DNA of 64,000 nt from the NCBI GenBank assembly GCA_017404785.1, contig JAFRBQ010000002.1, forward strand, positions 1-64,000, given 5' to 3'. The stretch comes from Erysipelotrichaceae bacterium. Its GTDB lineage: Bacteria > Bacillota_I > Bacilli_A > Erysipelotrichales > Erysipelotrichaceae. This document shows positions 41,126-50,299 of the stretch, one piece after another. Every line of letters starts with the position of its first letter. The stretch's first letter is position 1. The notes beneath the pieces are model-generated. The model worked only from the letters and a program-made list of their open reading frames with translations. It ran no database searches and had not been told where the DNA came from. Both the position numbers and the translations under genes were made by a program.

Positions 41126-42380
41126 CCGGTTCGCCGTTAATGCTTCATGGATCATGATCGGAAGAGTTGTACAGCTCGGACTGACTTTTGTCACGACGAT
41201 GCTGGTGGCAAGATATCTGAAACCGGATAATTACGGAAAACTGACTTATGTTTATTCCTACATCCAGTTTTTTATTCCGCTATGTACAGCCGGAATGAAT
41301 GATATAGTCGTTAAAGAACTGGCTGACAACAAAGATGCAAATGACACGATCCTGGGAACGATGATCGGTGTAAGATTATTCTTCTCTCTGATTTCTGTTA
41401 TTTGCTCGATCTTGCTGGTCAGGTTAATGAACAACGGACCGCTCTATATTACGATAGCGGTCCTGCAATCTTTCTCATTACTGTTCCAGTGTTTTGACAG
41501 TATCATGTATTTTTATCAGTCGAAGATGCTTTCTCAGAGATCCGGAACTGCTTATGCACTGGCTTATATCTTTTCATCCGCATTCAGGATCATCGGTATC
41601 GTACTTAAAAAGGATATCCGCTGGTTTGCCTTTGCAATGTCTCTGGATTTTATTATGCTGGCTTTTTTTCTTTTACTGGCGTATTTCAGAGATCACAATC
41701 ATTTCAGCTTTTCATTTGAAACAGCTAAACAGTTATTAAAGAAAAGTCGCTATTATATCTTTTCCGGGATACTGGTCGTTATTTATGGAAAAGTGACAGA
41801 TATTTTTTTACTGGGAAAAATGGTCGATGATACGACCGTAGGTTATTATGGTGCTGTCACTACTCTGTGCAATGCCTGGCCTTTTATTCTGACAGCCATC
41901 ATTGATTCCGCAAATCCAATAATAATAGACACTTACAACAGTGACAAAGAAATGTTTTATAAGAGGATCAGACAGCTGTATGCTGCGGTATTCTATATAA
42001 GTGTTCTGGCGGCTTTAGGAATTACTTTATTATCTAGTTTTATAATCATGCTTTTATATGGACAGGATTATCTTCCGGCATCTGTTCCGATGAAGATCTT
42101 TGCCTGGAGCACGGCGTTCTCATATATCGGTGTAGCCAGAACAGCCTGGATGCAGTGCAAGAACAAGATCAAATATGAAACAGTCATATCTTTCTTTGGA
42201 GCTGTTATCAATATCCTGTTAAACTATGTTCTTATTAAGAATTTTGGAATCATTGGAGCAGCTTCAGCTGCTGTATTGACCCAATTCTTAACGAATTTCA
42301 TTTTCCTGTTTGTAATGGAAGAAACTAGAGAAAACGCGTCCCTGATCCTCGATGCCATTCTTCTTAAGGGGGTAAAATAA
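41115..42380 (+). CDS. Oligosaccharide flippase, Wzx type (second copy)
   Basis: This 421-residue, roughly 12-span MOP-superfamily protein has the RfbX-type start ASWIMIGRVVQLGLTFVTTMLVARYLKPDNYGKL. It begins at GTG 41115 inside the end of the polymerase gene and would flip the repeat unit started by the PglC-like enzyme. It is clearly different from the flippase at 19190, which is longer and starts with another motif, so the two are probably not a recent copy. Together with the polymerase it makes a Wzx/Wzy pair. Confidence 0.87.
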   Translation: MKNNRFAVNASWIMIGRVVQLGLTFVTTMLVARYLKPDNYGKLTYVYSYIQFFIPLCTAGMNDIVVKELADNKDANDTILGTMIGVRLFFSLISVICSILLVRLMNNGPLYITIAVLQSFSLLFQCFDSIMYFYQSKMLSQRSGTAYALAYIFSSAFRIIGIVLKKDIRWFAFAMSLDFIMLAFFLLLAYFRDHNHFSFSFETAKQLLKKSRYYIFSGILVVIYGKVTDIFLLGKMVDDTTVGYYGAVTTLCNAWPFILTAIIDSANPIIIDTYNSDKEMFYKRIRQLYAAVFYISVLAALGITLLSSFIIMLLYGQDYLPASVPMKIFAWSTAFSYIGVARTAWMQCKNKIKYETVISFFGAVINILLNYVLIKNFGIIGAASAAVLTQFLTNFIFLFVMEETRENASLILDAILLKGVK

Positions 42381-42387
42381 TAGTGAT

Positions 42388-43080
42388 ATGAAATACAGAA
42401 CAGAATGGAAATATATCTGTAATGAATTCGATCTGGATCTGCTCAAAGAGAAAATGAAGGTTTTGCTTAGTCTGGACCAGAACGCCAATAAAGAAGTTTA
42501 CAACATTCATAGTCTGTATTTTGATGATTATAATAATACCTGCGCTTTTGATAACGATGCCGGTTCAAGCGAAAGATTCAAATGGCGGATCAGATATTAT
42601 GACGATAACAGTGATTACATAAAACTGGAAAGAAAAGAGAAATATGATGATCTCTGCTATAAAGAGTCGTGTCTCTTAAGTAAAGAGGAGTATCAGGACA
42701 TAATCGATAAAAACATTTCAAAAGTGTTCTGGAAAACAGATAAGAAACTGCTGAAGGAATTCTGTATCGATATCATGTGCCGGCTGTTCAGTCCGAAGAT
42801 CATAATCGACTACGAAAGAACAGCCTATACAGAACCGATATCAAATATCAGAATAACGTTTGATAAGAACATCAGCGGTTCATTGGATACAGACAGATTT
42901 ATTACAAACGATTATATGAAATACCCTGTTCAGGAGAAGGGGATCCATGTTCTGGAAGTCAAGTTTGATGATGTGTTGCCTGGTCATGTAGGAAAACTGT
43001 TACATACGGGAAATCTGCAGCGGAATACATTCAGTAAATATTACCTGGGAAGACTGGTATTGGAAAGGAACTTATTATGA
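42388..43080 (+). CDS. VTC-domain protein (polyphosphate polymerase-like)
   Basis: This 230-residue protein matches the VTC domain, the catalytic fold of yeast polyphosphate polymerase, a triphosphate-tunnel enzyme. The opening YRTEWKYIC, the basic strand FKWRIRYY, the LERKEK strand (Glu-Arg-Lys) and VLEVKFDD near 190 supply the charged residues of the tunnel. Bacterial single-domain forms often sit next to DUF4956 and CotH genes, as here. Its product or substrate in bacteria is not established. It overlaps the DUF4956 gene by 4 bp. Confidence 0.83.
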   Translation: MKYRTEWKYICNEFDLDLLKEKMKVLLSLDQNANKEVYNIHSLYFDDYNNTCAFDNDAGSSERFKWRIRYYDDNSDYIKLERKEKYDDLCYKESCLLSKEEYQDIIDKNISKVFWKTDKKLLKEFCIDIMCRLFSPKIIIDYERTAYTEPISNIRITFDKNISGSLDTDRFITNDYMKYPVQEKGIHVLEVKFDDVLPGHVGKLLHTGNLQRNTFSKYYLGRLVLERNLL

Positions 43081-43754
43081 GCTTAATCACAGATATTATC
43101 AACAGTATTTTTACATCAGTAGGACGTGATGTTGCGCCATTGGCTACGATCATCGGTGTGCTGCTGGTTACACTGTTCATGTCGGTATATGAATTTGTCG
43201 TATATCGCACCGTTTCTCATCGTGCTATCTATAACAAGCAGTTCCATATCGCCATCCTGGTCATTCCTTTCTTCATCGGTTCGATCGTAATGGCTTTACA
43301 GTCAAACATCGTCGTCACCTTAGGCACTATCGGTGCTTTGGCCATCATCAGATTCAGAACAGCCATCAAAGACGCGACAGATATGGTTTATCTTCTTTGG
43401 AGTATTTTTATCGGTATTACCTGTGGCTGTCAGCTATATGAATCATGCATCCTGACTTCGTTGATAGTTACAACGATTTTGGTTGCTGCCAATGCGTTAA
43501 GCGGAAAACTGTTCCGTAATCCATATATCCTTGTTGTGAACAGTAAAGAGAATATTGAAAAAGAACTCAAGGAAGTTATTTCCGGAAACACGATATCTTA
43601 CAGACTGAAAAGTCGTAACTATACCGGAAACGGCGTTGATTATGTCTATGAACTTGGCCTGAAAGATCCGGAAAAACTAACTGAAGAAGTCGGAAAACTG
43701 AAAAACATCAAACAGTTCTCACTTCTTGAATACGACAGCAATGATATCATCTGA
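43077..43754 (+). CDS. DUF4956 membrane protein
   Basis: This 225-residue protein has about four spans in its first 140 residues and a small soluble C-terminal domain. The signature LGTIGALAIIRFRTAIKD (near 85-102), typical of DUF4956, resembles the cytoplasmic motif of MgtC/SapB-like proteins. Its function is unknown. It is coupled by a 4-bp overlap to the VTC gene and followed by a CotH gene, a combination seen in many bacteria. It could be the membrane partner of the VTC domain protein. Confidence 0.83.
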   Translation: MSLITDIINSIFTSVGRDVAPLATIIGVLLVTLFMSVYEFVVYRTVSHRAIYNKQFHIAILVIPFFIGSIVMALQSNIVVTLGTIGALAIIRFRTAIKDATDMVYLLWSIFIGITCGCQLYESCILTSLIVTTILVAANALSGKLFRNPYILVVNSKENIEKELKEVISGNTISYRLKSRNYTGNGVDYVYELGLKDPEKLTEEVGKLKNIKQFSLLEYDSNDII

Positions 43755-43764
43755 GGGAGATTGA

Positions 43765-45393
43765 TTGAAAAAGAGATCACTATATATCTTGCTAGCTGTA
43801 CTGACCGTTTTTCTTGTTATTTCTTTTTCTGCTTTTGAAAAAACAGAGATAAGAAATAATGAAAAACGGTTTTCGTCATTACAGACTTCAGATATAGATA
43901 CGATCACTGAAAAAAGAAAAGAAGCTGAACCATGGTTCAGCGATATTATGTTCAACGGTATTTCTTTGATCTATGACAAAGATGACAGATGTTTTTATTA
44001 TTCACTACCGGAGAATAAAGATGATGCTTATGACCCGCTTGTCAGCTGGGAGTCTAATGATATTAATGTTGCTTTTAGTGATCAACAACTTAATGATGAA
44101 ATGATTTACAACAATGATAGTATTACTTTACTTATCTATGATAAAAACCGTTATTCAATAAACGAACTGAAATGCACGACTTTACCATTCATAAACATTA
44201 ATAAGTTTTATGACGATGTACAATTCAATTACGAAGACAGTGTTATAACGTTTTATGATAATACACTTAACAGTATTGAAACATATGATGGAAAAGTCAG
44301 GATCAGAGGCGGATCGACGGCTGAACTGCCGAAACCAGGCTTGAGGATTGAACTTAACAAGATCCTTAAAGGAGACAATAACCAGGAAGAGAAATACTAT
44401 TCGATCTTCGGACTTGAAGAAGACAATGAATTTGTTTTATATACCTGCAATGAAGAAAAAGATCATATACGAAATGTTTTTTCAACCAATCTTTGGTATG
44501 ACACATGTGCTGATAATAATGAATTTAACTATAAGCTCGGCATGTCTTATCGTGTGTGCGAAGTTTTCGTTAACAATAAATACTGGGGATTATGTGCTTT
44601 AGGTAATCCTATATCAGAAAAAAGACATTATGTAGATCTGAAGAAGAAATCTGAAAAGTATCCTTTAGAAAACATATATAAGGTCAATTTCTTTGGTGAC
44701 AGGTATCTGCTTGACCACGAACAGTATCCGAAAGACTATTTCTTTGCGATCAAGACTAATGAAGATGTCCCGGAAGCCTGGAAACCTTTTGATGATTTTA
44801 TGAAACTGCTTCTTAATTCAAATGATGTGGAAAAGTTATATGATAGCGTAGATTTGAACAATGCAGTAGATATTTATCTTTTCTATAATTTCATTCAGGC
44901 ATGGGATAACGCCTGGTTTGAGGATAATCTGAAATTCCGCAATACTTACCTTGTTTCAAAAGTAATGGATGACGGAAGTATAAAGATGCTGTATATACCT
45001 TGGGATCTCGATAGGACTTGGGGACATTGCCGAGAAAATGGTCTTGAATATCTGATGGATTATACTTCCAATTATGATATGGTCGTCACACCGATAGAGA
45101 ATCTGCTGAACATGAATGACGATAATATCAAGAAACTGCTTTATGAAAGATATAAAGAATTGCGAAGTGTTGCCTGGTCTAATGAGAACCTGCTGAAAAT
45201 GCTTGATAAGTATGAAAAACAGGTCTATGGTTCCGGAGCATTCTTTCGAGATTGCGATAGATGGCCTGATAACTGGCACGCGGACAACAAGGACCTTAGC
45301 TTCTTTAAAGAGTATGTTCTGAATAGGGCTGCTTACTTTGATGAATATGTAGATGAAAAATATGCAGATGGTATAATGTTAGAAAGCGAGTGA
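43765..45393 (+). CDS. CotH-family kinase-like protein (second copy)
   Basis: This 542-residue protein has an N-terminal membrane span (about 5-23) and an outside CotH domain. Seen motifs are RGGST at 181-185, YWGLCALGN near 273 and WDLDRTWG at 413-420, where the Asp residues are the expected metal ligands. It starts at TTG with a GAGGGAGA site in front. It closes the VTC-DUF4956-CotH set, so its target may be linked to a phosphate-rich product of that set. The sequence is far from the CotH at 3177-4646; they seem to be separate lineages. Confidence 0.83.
   Translation: MKKRSLYILLAVLTVFLVISFSAFEKTEIRNNEKRFSSLQTSDIDTITEKRKEAEPWFSDIMFNGISLIYDKDDRCFYYSLPENKDDAYDPLVSWESNDINVAFSDQQLNDEMIYNNDSITLLIYDKNRYSINELKCTTLPFININKFYDDVQFNYEDSVITFYDNTLNSIETYDGKVRIRGGSTAELPKPGLRIELNKILKGDNNQEEKYYSIFGLEEDNEFVLYTCNEEKDHIRNVFSTNLWYDTCADNNEFNYKLGMSYRVCEVFVNNKYWGLCALGNPISEKRHYVDLKKKSEKYPLENIYKVNFFGDRYLLDHEQYPKDYFFAIKTNEDVPEAWKPFDDFMKLLLNSNDVEKLYDSVDLNNAVDIYLFYNFIQAWDNAWFEDNLKFRNTYLVSKVMDDGSIKMLYIPWDLDRTWGHCRENGLEYLMDYTSNYDMVVTPIENLLNMNDDNIKKLLYERYKELRSVAWSNENLLKMLDKYEKQVYGSGAFFRDCDRWPDNWHADNKDLSFFKEYVLNRAAYFDEYVDEKYADGIMLESE
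45369..45377 (+). promoter_or_regulatory. Extended -10 promoter inside the cotH 3' end
   Basis: TGG plus TATAAT (45372-45377) lies in the last codons of the cotH gene, about 32 bases before the capE GTG. A strong AGGAGG ribosome site follows at 45397-45402. It may start the capEFG-fdtBA unit. Confidence 0.45.
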
Positions 45394-45409
45394 GACAGGA
45401 GGCAAATCT

Positions 45410-46426
45410 GTGTTTAAAGATAAAGTATTATTGATAACGGGCGGTACGGGTTCATTTGGAAACGCTGTAGCCAAAAGATTTCTTAAGAGTGATATCAAAG
45501 AGATCAGGATCCTTTCACGTGATGAAAAGAAGCAGGATGATATGCGTCATGAATATCAGCAGAAGTATCCAAAGTATGCTAAGAAACTCAAATTCTACAT
45601 CGGTGATGTAAGGGATTATAAATCAATAGAATATGCCTTCAAAGGTGTCGATTATGTTTTCCATGCCGCGGCTTTGAAACAGGTTCCGTCATGTGAGTTC
45701 TATCCTATAGAAGCTGTAAAGACTAATGTATTAGGCTCTGATAATGTTATCGATGCCTGTGTTAAACATGGTGTAAAGAAAGCTATTTTCCTGTCAACTG
45801 ATAAGGCTGCTTATCCGATCAACGCCATGGGTATGACCAAAGCTCTCATGGAAAAGAACGTTATTGCCAGATCAAGGCAATTACAGAAAGTTGATACTGT
45901 ATTATGTCTGACCAGATATGGCAATGTCATGGCTTCAAGAGGATCAGTAATACCTCTGTTTGTTGAACAGATCGAAAACAATCAGCCTCTGACCATTACT
46001 AATCCGGAAATGACCAGATTCATGATGACGCTTGATGAAGCAGTGGAACTGGTTCTGTTTGCGTTCAAGAACGGAAGACAGGGCGATCTGTTTGTCCAGA
46101 AAGCTCCGGCTGCGACTATTGATACGCTGGCCAAGGCTGTTGTTGAACTGAAAGGAAACAAAGACACTAAGATAGTCAATATCGGAACCAGACATGGTGA
46201 GAAACTGTATGAAGTTCTGGTGACTAAAGAAGATATGGTTAAAGCTGAAGATTTGGGGAACTATTATCGTATTCCGGCTGATAACAGAGATCTTAATTAT
46301 GATCGTTATATTGACAAGGGCACGAAGAAACTTGATATAGCTGAAGAATATAACTCTCATAACACCGAAAGACTTGATGTGAAAGGAATGGTAAAACTGC
46401 TTAAGAAGCTGGAGATGTTTAAGTAA
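45410..46426 (+). CDS. capE: UDP-GlcNAc 4,6-dehydratase/5-epimerase
   Basis: CapE (WbjB, FnlA) takes UDP-GlcNAc through 4,6-dehydration and C5 epimerisation, the first step to UDP-L-FucNAc. The 338-residue protein has TGGTGSFG at 10-17 and a Met140-x3-Lys144 motif in place of Tyr-x3-Lys, a mark of this subgroup, plus the TRYGNVMASRGSVIPLF strand near 160-176. It starts at GTG with a strong AGGAGG site. CapF and CapG follow in the usual order, which makes the assignment firm. Confidence 0.92.
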   Translation: MFKDKVLLITGGTGSFGNAVAKRFLKSDIKEIRILSRDEKKQDDMRHEYQQKYPKYAKKLKFYIGDVRDYKSIEYAFKGVDYVFHAAALKQVPSCEFYPIEAVKTNVLGSDNVIDACVKHGVKKAIFLSTDKAAYPINAMGMTKALMEKNVIARSRQLQKVDTVLCLTRYGNVMASRGSVIPLFVEQIENNQPLTITNPEMTRFMMTLDEAVELVLFAFKNGRQGDLFVQKAPAATIDTLAKAVVELKGNKDTKIVNIGTRHGEKLYEVLVTKEDMVKAEDLGNYYRIPADNRDLNYDRYIDKGTKKLDIAEEYNSHNTERLDVKGMVKLLKKLEMFK

Positions 46427-46439
46427 CGAGGCGACAGAA

Positions 46440-47639
46440 ATGAAAGTACTGGTAACTGGATCAAACGGTTTTGTCGGAAAGAATCTGGTAAATGCCTTAT
46501 TGCAGATACAAAAAGGCAATGACAAGACAAGACCTGAACTGCAGATTGATGAAGTATATCAATGCGATGTAAATACTAATGAAGAAACTTTAAGCAGATA
46601 CTGTTCAGACTGCGATTTTGTTTTTAATCTTGCCGGCGTCAATAGACCGAAGGATCCTAAAGAATTTGCAGACGGTAATTTCAATTTTCTTTTGTATCTT
46701 CTAAAGAATTTAAGTAAGTTCGGAAATAAATGTCCGGTCATGCTTTCAAGTTCAATCCAGGCCAGTCTGGTGGGAAGATATAAAGATAGTGAATACGGGA
46801 AATCTAAGTTTGCTGCAGAAAAGCTTCTTCTTGAATACGGAAAAAGAATAGGTGTTAGAACCTACATTTATCGTTTTCCAAATCTATTTGGCAAATGGTG
46901 TAAACCAAATTATAACTCTGTCATAGCAACATTCTGTTACAACTATGCCAGAAACAAGAATATCAAGGTAAATGATCCGAATACGGAGCTGGAACTTGTT
47001 TATATCGATGATCTGGTAAATGCGATGCTGGATGCGATGGAAGGCAAAGAATGCAGGTGCGATTATGACGGATTAGATGTAATAAAAAATCCGGAAGGAA
47101 AATATTGCTATGTTCCAATCTCTTATAAAGTTACATTAGGCCAAATCGTCAAGACTCTTGATATCATAAGAGCACAGCCAAAGACTCTGATGGTTCCTGA
47201 ATTAAGGAAGGATGGTTTTACTAAGAAATTATATTCAACATATTTGAGTTATCTTCCTAAGGAAAACACTATCTTTGACCTGCGTACAAGGGAAGATGAA
47301 CGTGGTTCGTTTACAGAACTGGTCAAAACAGTCAGTGGCGGACAGTTCTCGGTAAATATTTCTAAACCAGGTGTTTCTAAGGGACAGCATTTCCATAACA
47401 GTAAATGGGAATTCTTTATTGTCGTAAAAGGCAGAGCGCTTATCAGAGAGAGGAATCTCTCAAATGGAGATATATATGAGTTTATAGTAAGTGGTGATAA
47501 ATTACAGGCTGTTCATATGTTGCCTGGTTTTACTCATTCAATCAAAAATCTTGATACAGAAAACGAGCTCATAACCATGATGTGGGCAAATGAGCCATTC
47601 GATCAGAAACATCCTGATACATTCTACGAGGAGGTTTAG
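46440..47639 (+). CDS. capF: CapF: bifunctional UDP-hexulose reductase with cupin domain
   Basis: CapF (WbjC) does the C3 epimerisation and C4 reduction on the CapE product. The 399-residue protein has an SDR domain (TGSNGFVGKN at 7-16, YGKSK near 119-123) and a C-terminal cupin domain (about 280-390) with the metal-binding QHFHNSKWEFF motif. This two-domain form is the standard one. It lies 13 bp after capE and directly before capG, with a GAGGAGG at its end used by capG. Confidence 0.92.
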   Translation: MKVLVTGSNGFVGKNLVNALLQIQKGNDKTRPELQIDEVYQCDVNTNEETLSRYCSDCDFVFNLAGVNRPKDPKEFADGNFNFLLYLLKNLSKFGNKCPVMLSSSIQASLVGRYKDSEYGKSKFAAEKLLLEYGKRIGVRTYIYRFPNLFGKWCKPNYNSVIATFCYNYARNKNIKVNDPNTELELVYIDDLVNAMLDAMEGKECRCDYDGLDVIKNPEGKYCYVPISYKVTLGQIVKTLDIIRAQPKTLMVPELRKDGFTKKLYSTYLSYLPKENTIFDLRTREDERGSFTELVKTVSGGQFSVNISKPGVSKGQHFHNSKWEFFIVVKGRALIRERNLSNGDIYEFIVSGDKLQAVHMLPGFTHSIKNLDTENELITMMWANEPFDQKHPDTFYEEV

Positions 47640-47640
47640 C

Positions 47641-48783
47641 ATGAACAAACTTAAACTGATGATCATTGTTGGTACCAGACCGGAAATAATCAGACTGAGT
47701 GAAGTAATTAAAAAGTGCGATAAGTATTTCAATACGATACTGGTACATACCGGTCAGAATTATGATTATGAACTTAACGGTATCTTTTTCAAGGATCTAG
47801 GTTTAAGGCAGCCTGATTATTATCTGGAAGCAGTCGGTGATGATCTGGGAGCAACGATAGGTAACATCATCGATAAATCATATAAGCTGATGCTTAAGGT
47901 AAAACCTGATGCTGTATTAGTTTTGGGAGATACCAACAGCTGTTTGAGTGTTATAGGTGCAAAACGATTACACATTCCTACTTTCCACATGGAAGCTGGT
48001 AACAGGTGCTTTGATGAGTGTCTGCCGGAAGAGACCAACAGAAGGATCGTTGATGTCATCTCTGATCTGAATATGTGTTATTCCGAACATGCCAGAAGAT
48101 ATCTTAATGCTTCGGGCGTAGCTAAAGAAAGAACGTATGTCACCGGTTCGCCGATGGCTGAAGTCTTAAGTGCTCATATAGACGAAATAGAGAGATCTGA
48201 TATCTTAAACGAACTGAAACTGGAAAAAGGTAAGTACATCCTTTTAAGTGCTCACCGGGAAGAAAACATCGATACAGAAGAAAACTTCAACTCACTGTTT
48301 AAAGCGATCAATGCGATCGCCAGGAAGTATGATGTACCGGTATTGTATTCCTGTCATCCAAGAAGTGCCAACAGGATCAAAAAGAATAAGTTCAAACTTG
48401 ATAAAAGAGTCATTATGCATAAACCTTTAGGTTTCCACGACTACAATAAACTGCAGATGAACGCTTTATGCGTTGTATCAGACAGTGGGACATTACCTGA
48501 AGAATCGAGTTATTTCCTGAGTATCGGTAAACCGTTCCCGGCTGTAGCGATCAGAACTTCAACGGAAAGACCGGAAGCCTTAGATAAGGGAAACTTTATC
48601 CTTTCCGGTATCACTGAGAAAGAAGTATTGCAGTCAGTCGATCTTGCGATCAGAATGAACAAAAATAATGATTATGGTATCCCGGTTCCTGATTACGCCG
48701 ATACCAATGTATCGAATAAGGTTGTTAAACTGATTCAGTCTTATACCGGTGTAGTCAACAAGATGGTCTGGAGAAAGAAATGA
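47641..48783 (+). CDS. capG: CapG: UDP-N-acetyl-sugar 2-epimerase
   Basis: CapG (WbjD) epimerises C2 to give UDP-L-FucNAc. The 380-residue GT-B-like epimerase has [14 protein letters not shown] at the start, the LGDTNSCL motif near 96-103, [20 protein letters not shown] near 115-134 and [13 protein letters not shown] near 280, all WecB-family marks. I start at ATG 47641, just after a GAGGAGG site at 47628-47634; the ATG at 47590 would overlap capF by 50 bp. It closes the CapE-F-G set. Confidence 0.92.
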   Translation: MNKLKLMIIVGTRPEIIRLSEVIKKCDKYFNTILVHTGQNYDYELNGIFFKDLGLRQPDYYLEAVGDDLGATIGNIIDKSYKLMLKVKPDAVLVLGDTNSCLSVIGAKRLHIPTFHMEAGNRCFDECLPEETNRRIVDVISDLNMCYSEHARRYLNASGVAKERTYVTGSPMAEVLSAHIDEIERSDILNELKLEKGKYILLSAHREENIDTEENFNSLFKAINAIARKYDVPVLYSCHPRSANRIKKNKFKLDKRVIMHKPLGFHDYNKLQMNALCVVSDSGTLPEESSYFLSIGKPFPAVAIRTSTERPEALDKGNFILSGITEKEVLQSVDLAIRMNKNNDYGIPVPDYADTNVSNKVVKLIQSYTGVVNKMVWRKK

Positions 48784-49883
48784 TGAAGATAGCTGCTAAT
48801 GATCTGAAAAGACAACATGATATCTATAAAGACGAATACAACGCTAAGGCTGTAGATGTTTTAAACAGCGGCTGGTATATACTTGGCAATGAGGTTAAAG
48901 AATTTGAAAAAGAGTTTGCAGAGTACACGGAATCTAAATACTGTGTAGGATGTGCTTCAGGTCTTGATGCTTTACAGATAGCTTTCAGAGTATTGGGCAT
49001 CAAAGAAAACGATGAAGTGATCGTCTGTTCCAATTCCTATATCGCCTGCGTCATGGGCATAACCATGAATAACGGTATTCCTGTTTTTGTGGAACCTGAT
49101 GAATACGATAATCTTGATGCAGATAAGATTGAAGATAAGATAACAGAGAATACAAAAGCTATTTTAGCTGTTCATTTATATGGCCAGTCCTGTGATATGG
49201 ATAAGATCATGGATATTGCTCAAAAACATGGACTTAAGGTAGTGGAAGACTGCGCTCAGGCACATGGAACGACCTGGAAAGGAAGAAAAGTTGGTTCTAT
49301 CGGTGATATTGGTTGCTGGAGCTTCTATCCTACCAAGAATCTGGGATGTTTTGGAGATGGCGGAGCTCTTACGACCAATAATGAAGAATATGCCAATGAG
49401 TTCAGAGTAATCAGAAACTATGGTTCCAAGAAGCTTCATTATGAAAATGACATAATTGGTATGAATTCCAGACTTGATGAACTTCAGGCAGGATTATTGA
49501 GAGTAAAGCTCAGTCATCTTAATGAACTCAATAATGAAAGATTAAAGATTGCCGAAAGGTATACTAAAGAAGTAAATAATCCTTATATCAGGCCTTTACA
49601 GACAAGACCTGGATCAAATAATGTGTATCATCAGTATGTTGTTCATAGCGAGTATAGGGATGAGCTGATGGAATATCTGAAGTCATATGAGATCGGTACG
49701 ATCATTCATTATCCGATCCCACCGCATCTGCAGAAAGCATATGAGTATCTAGGCTATAAGAAAGGTGATCTTCCGATAGCTGAAAGATATGCGGATGAAG
49801 TATTGTCATTACCTATGTATAATGGAATGAGTGAGGAAGAACAGGATTTCGTTATTGAAAAACTGAATCAGTTCAAAAAGTGA
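48780..49883 (+). CDS. FdtB/QdtB-like dTDP-3-keto-sugar aminotransferase
   Basis: This 367-residue PLP enzyme of the DegT family has the sugar-aminotransferase marks [26 protein letters not shown] at 58-65, EDCAQAHG at 156-163 and the PLP lysine Lys186 in SFYPTKNLG. The SFYPTKNLG style and the neighbouring 3,4-ketoisomerase gene point to a 3-amination, as in FdtB and QdtB. The product would be dTDP-3-amino-3,6-dideoxy-hexose. It overlaps capG by 4 bp. The RmlB dehydratase and an FdtC/QdtC acetyltransferase are not in this window. Confidence 0.85.
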   Translation: MMKIAANDLKRQHDIYKDEYNAKAVDVLNSGWYILGNEVKEFEKEFAEYTESKYCVGCASGLDALQIAFRVLGIKENDEVIVCSNSYIACVMGITMNNGIPVFVEPDEYDNLDADKIEDKITENTKAILAVHLYGQSCDMDKIMDIAQKHGLKVVEDCAQAHGTTWKGRKVGSIGDIGCWSFYPTKNLGCFGDGGALTTNNEEYANEFRVIRNYGSKKLHYENDIIGMNSRLDELQAGLLRVKLSHLNELNNERLKIAERYTKEVNNPYIRPLQTRPGSNNVYHQYVVHSEYRDELMEYLKSYEIGTIIHYPIPPHLQKAYEYLGYKKGDLPIAERYADEVLSLPMYNGMSEEEQDFVIEKLNQFKK

Positions 49884-49885
49884 AG

Positions 49886-50299
49886 ATGTCATTAAAAGAA
49901 AGATGCCCGATCATCGAATTCAATGATCTGGGTGATGAAAGAGGAAAACTGGTAGTAGTAGAAGGAAATGATTCTATTCCTTTTGATATTAAAAGAGTCT
50001 TTTATATCTATGGATCTGATCCGACTGTTGTAAGGGGCCAGCATGCTAACCGTGAATCAGAATTTGTGCTGATCAACGTTGCAGGTAATTCCAAGGTCAG
50101 GATCACAGACGGTAAAGAAGAATTCATCGTTGAACTAAACAAGCCAATGATGGGTGTTTATATTCCAAAGATGGTTTGGAAGGATATGTATGATTTTTCA
50201 CCTGATTCTGTTTTATTGGTATTGGCTTCTACTCATTACGATGGTAAAGAATACATTAGAGATTATGATGAATATCTGAAAGAGATTAATGAAAAATAA
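49886..50299 (+). CDS. FdtA/QdtA-like dTDP-4-keto-sugar 3,4-ketoisomerase
   Basis: This roughly 137-residue cupin protein moves the keto group from C4 to C3 in a dTDP-6-deoxy-hexulose. The opening IIEFNDLGDERGKLVVVEG, the RGQHANRES motif (His in the active site) near 61-69 and a PKMVWKDMYDFS strand are typical. Whether the product is the galacto (FdtA) or gluco (QdtA) form cannot be read from sequence by eye. The start may instead be GTG 49880, which overlaps the aminotransferase stop; neither has a clear ribosome site. Confidence 0.85.
   Translation: MSLKERCPIIEFNDLGDERGKLVVVEGNDSIPFDIKRVFYIYGSDPTVVRGQHANRESEFVLINVAGNSKVRITDGKEEFIVELNKPMMGVYIPKMVWKDMYDFSPDSVLLVLASTHYDGKEYIRDYDEYLKEINEK

Noticed and set aside
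41115..42380. Second flippase as a recent copy of the first
   Set aside because: Start motifs and lengths (421 against 516 residues) differ, so they are unlike members of one superfamily.
45944..46525. 193-codon open frame on the minus strand
   Set aside because: It lies opposite capE, whose motifs are complete; its sequence shows no family marks and the codon pattern fits only the plus strand.
47590..47640. Upstream ATG for capG
   Set aside because: A strong GAGGAGG site sits just before ATG 47641, and the WecB-like motif follows that start directly.
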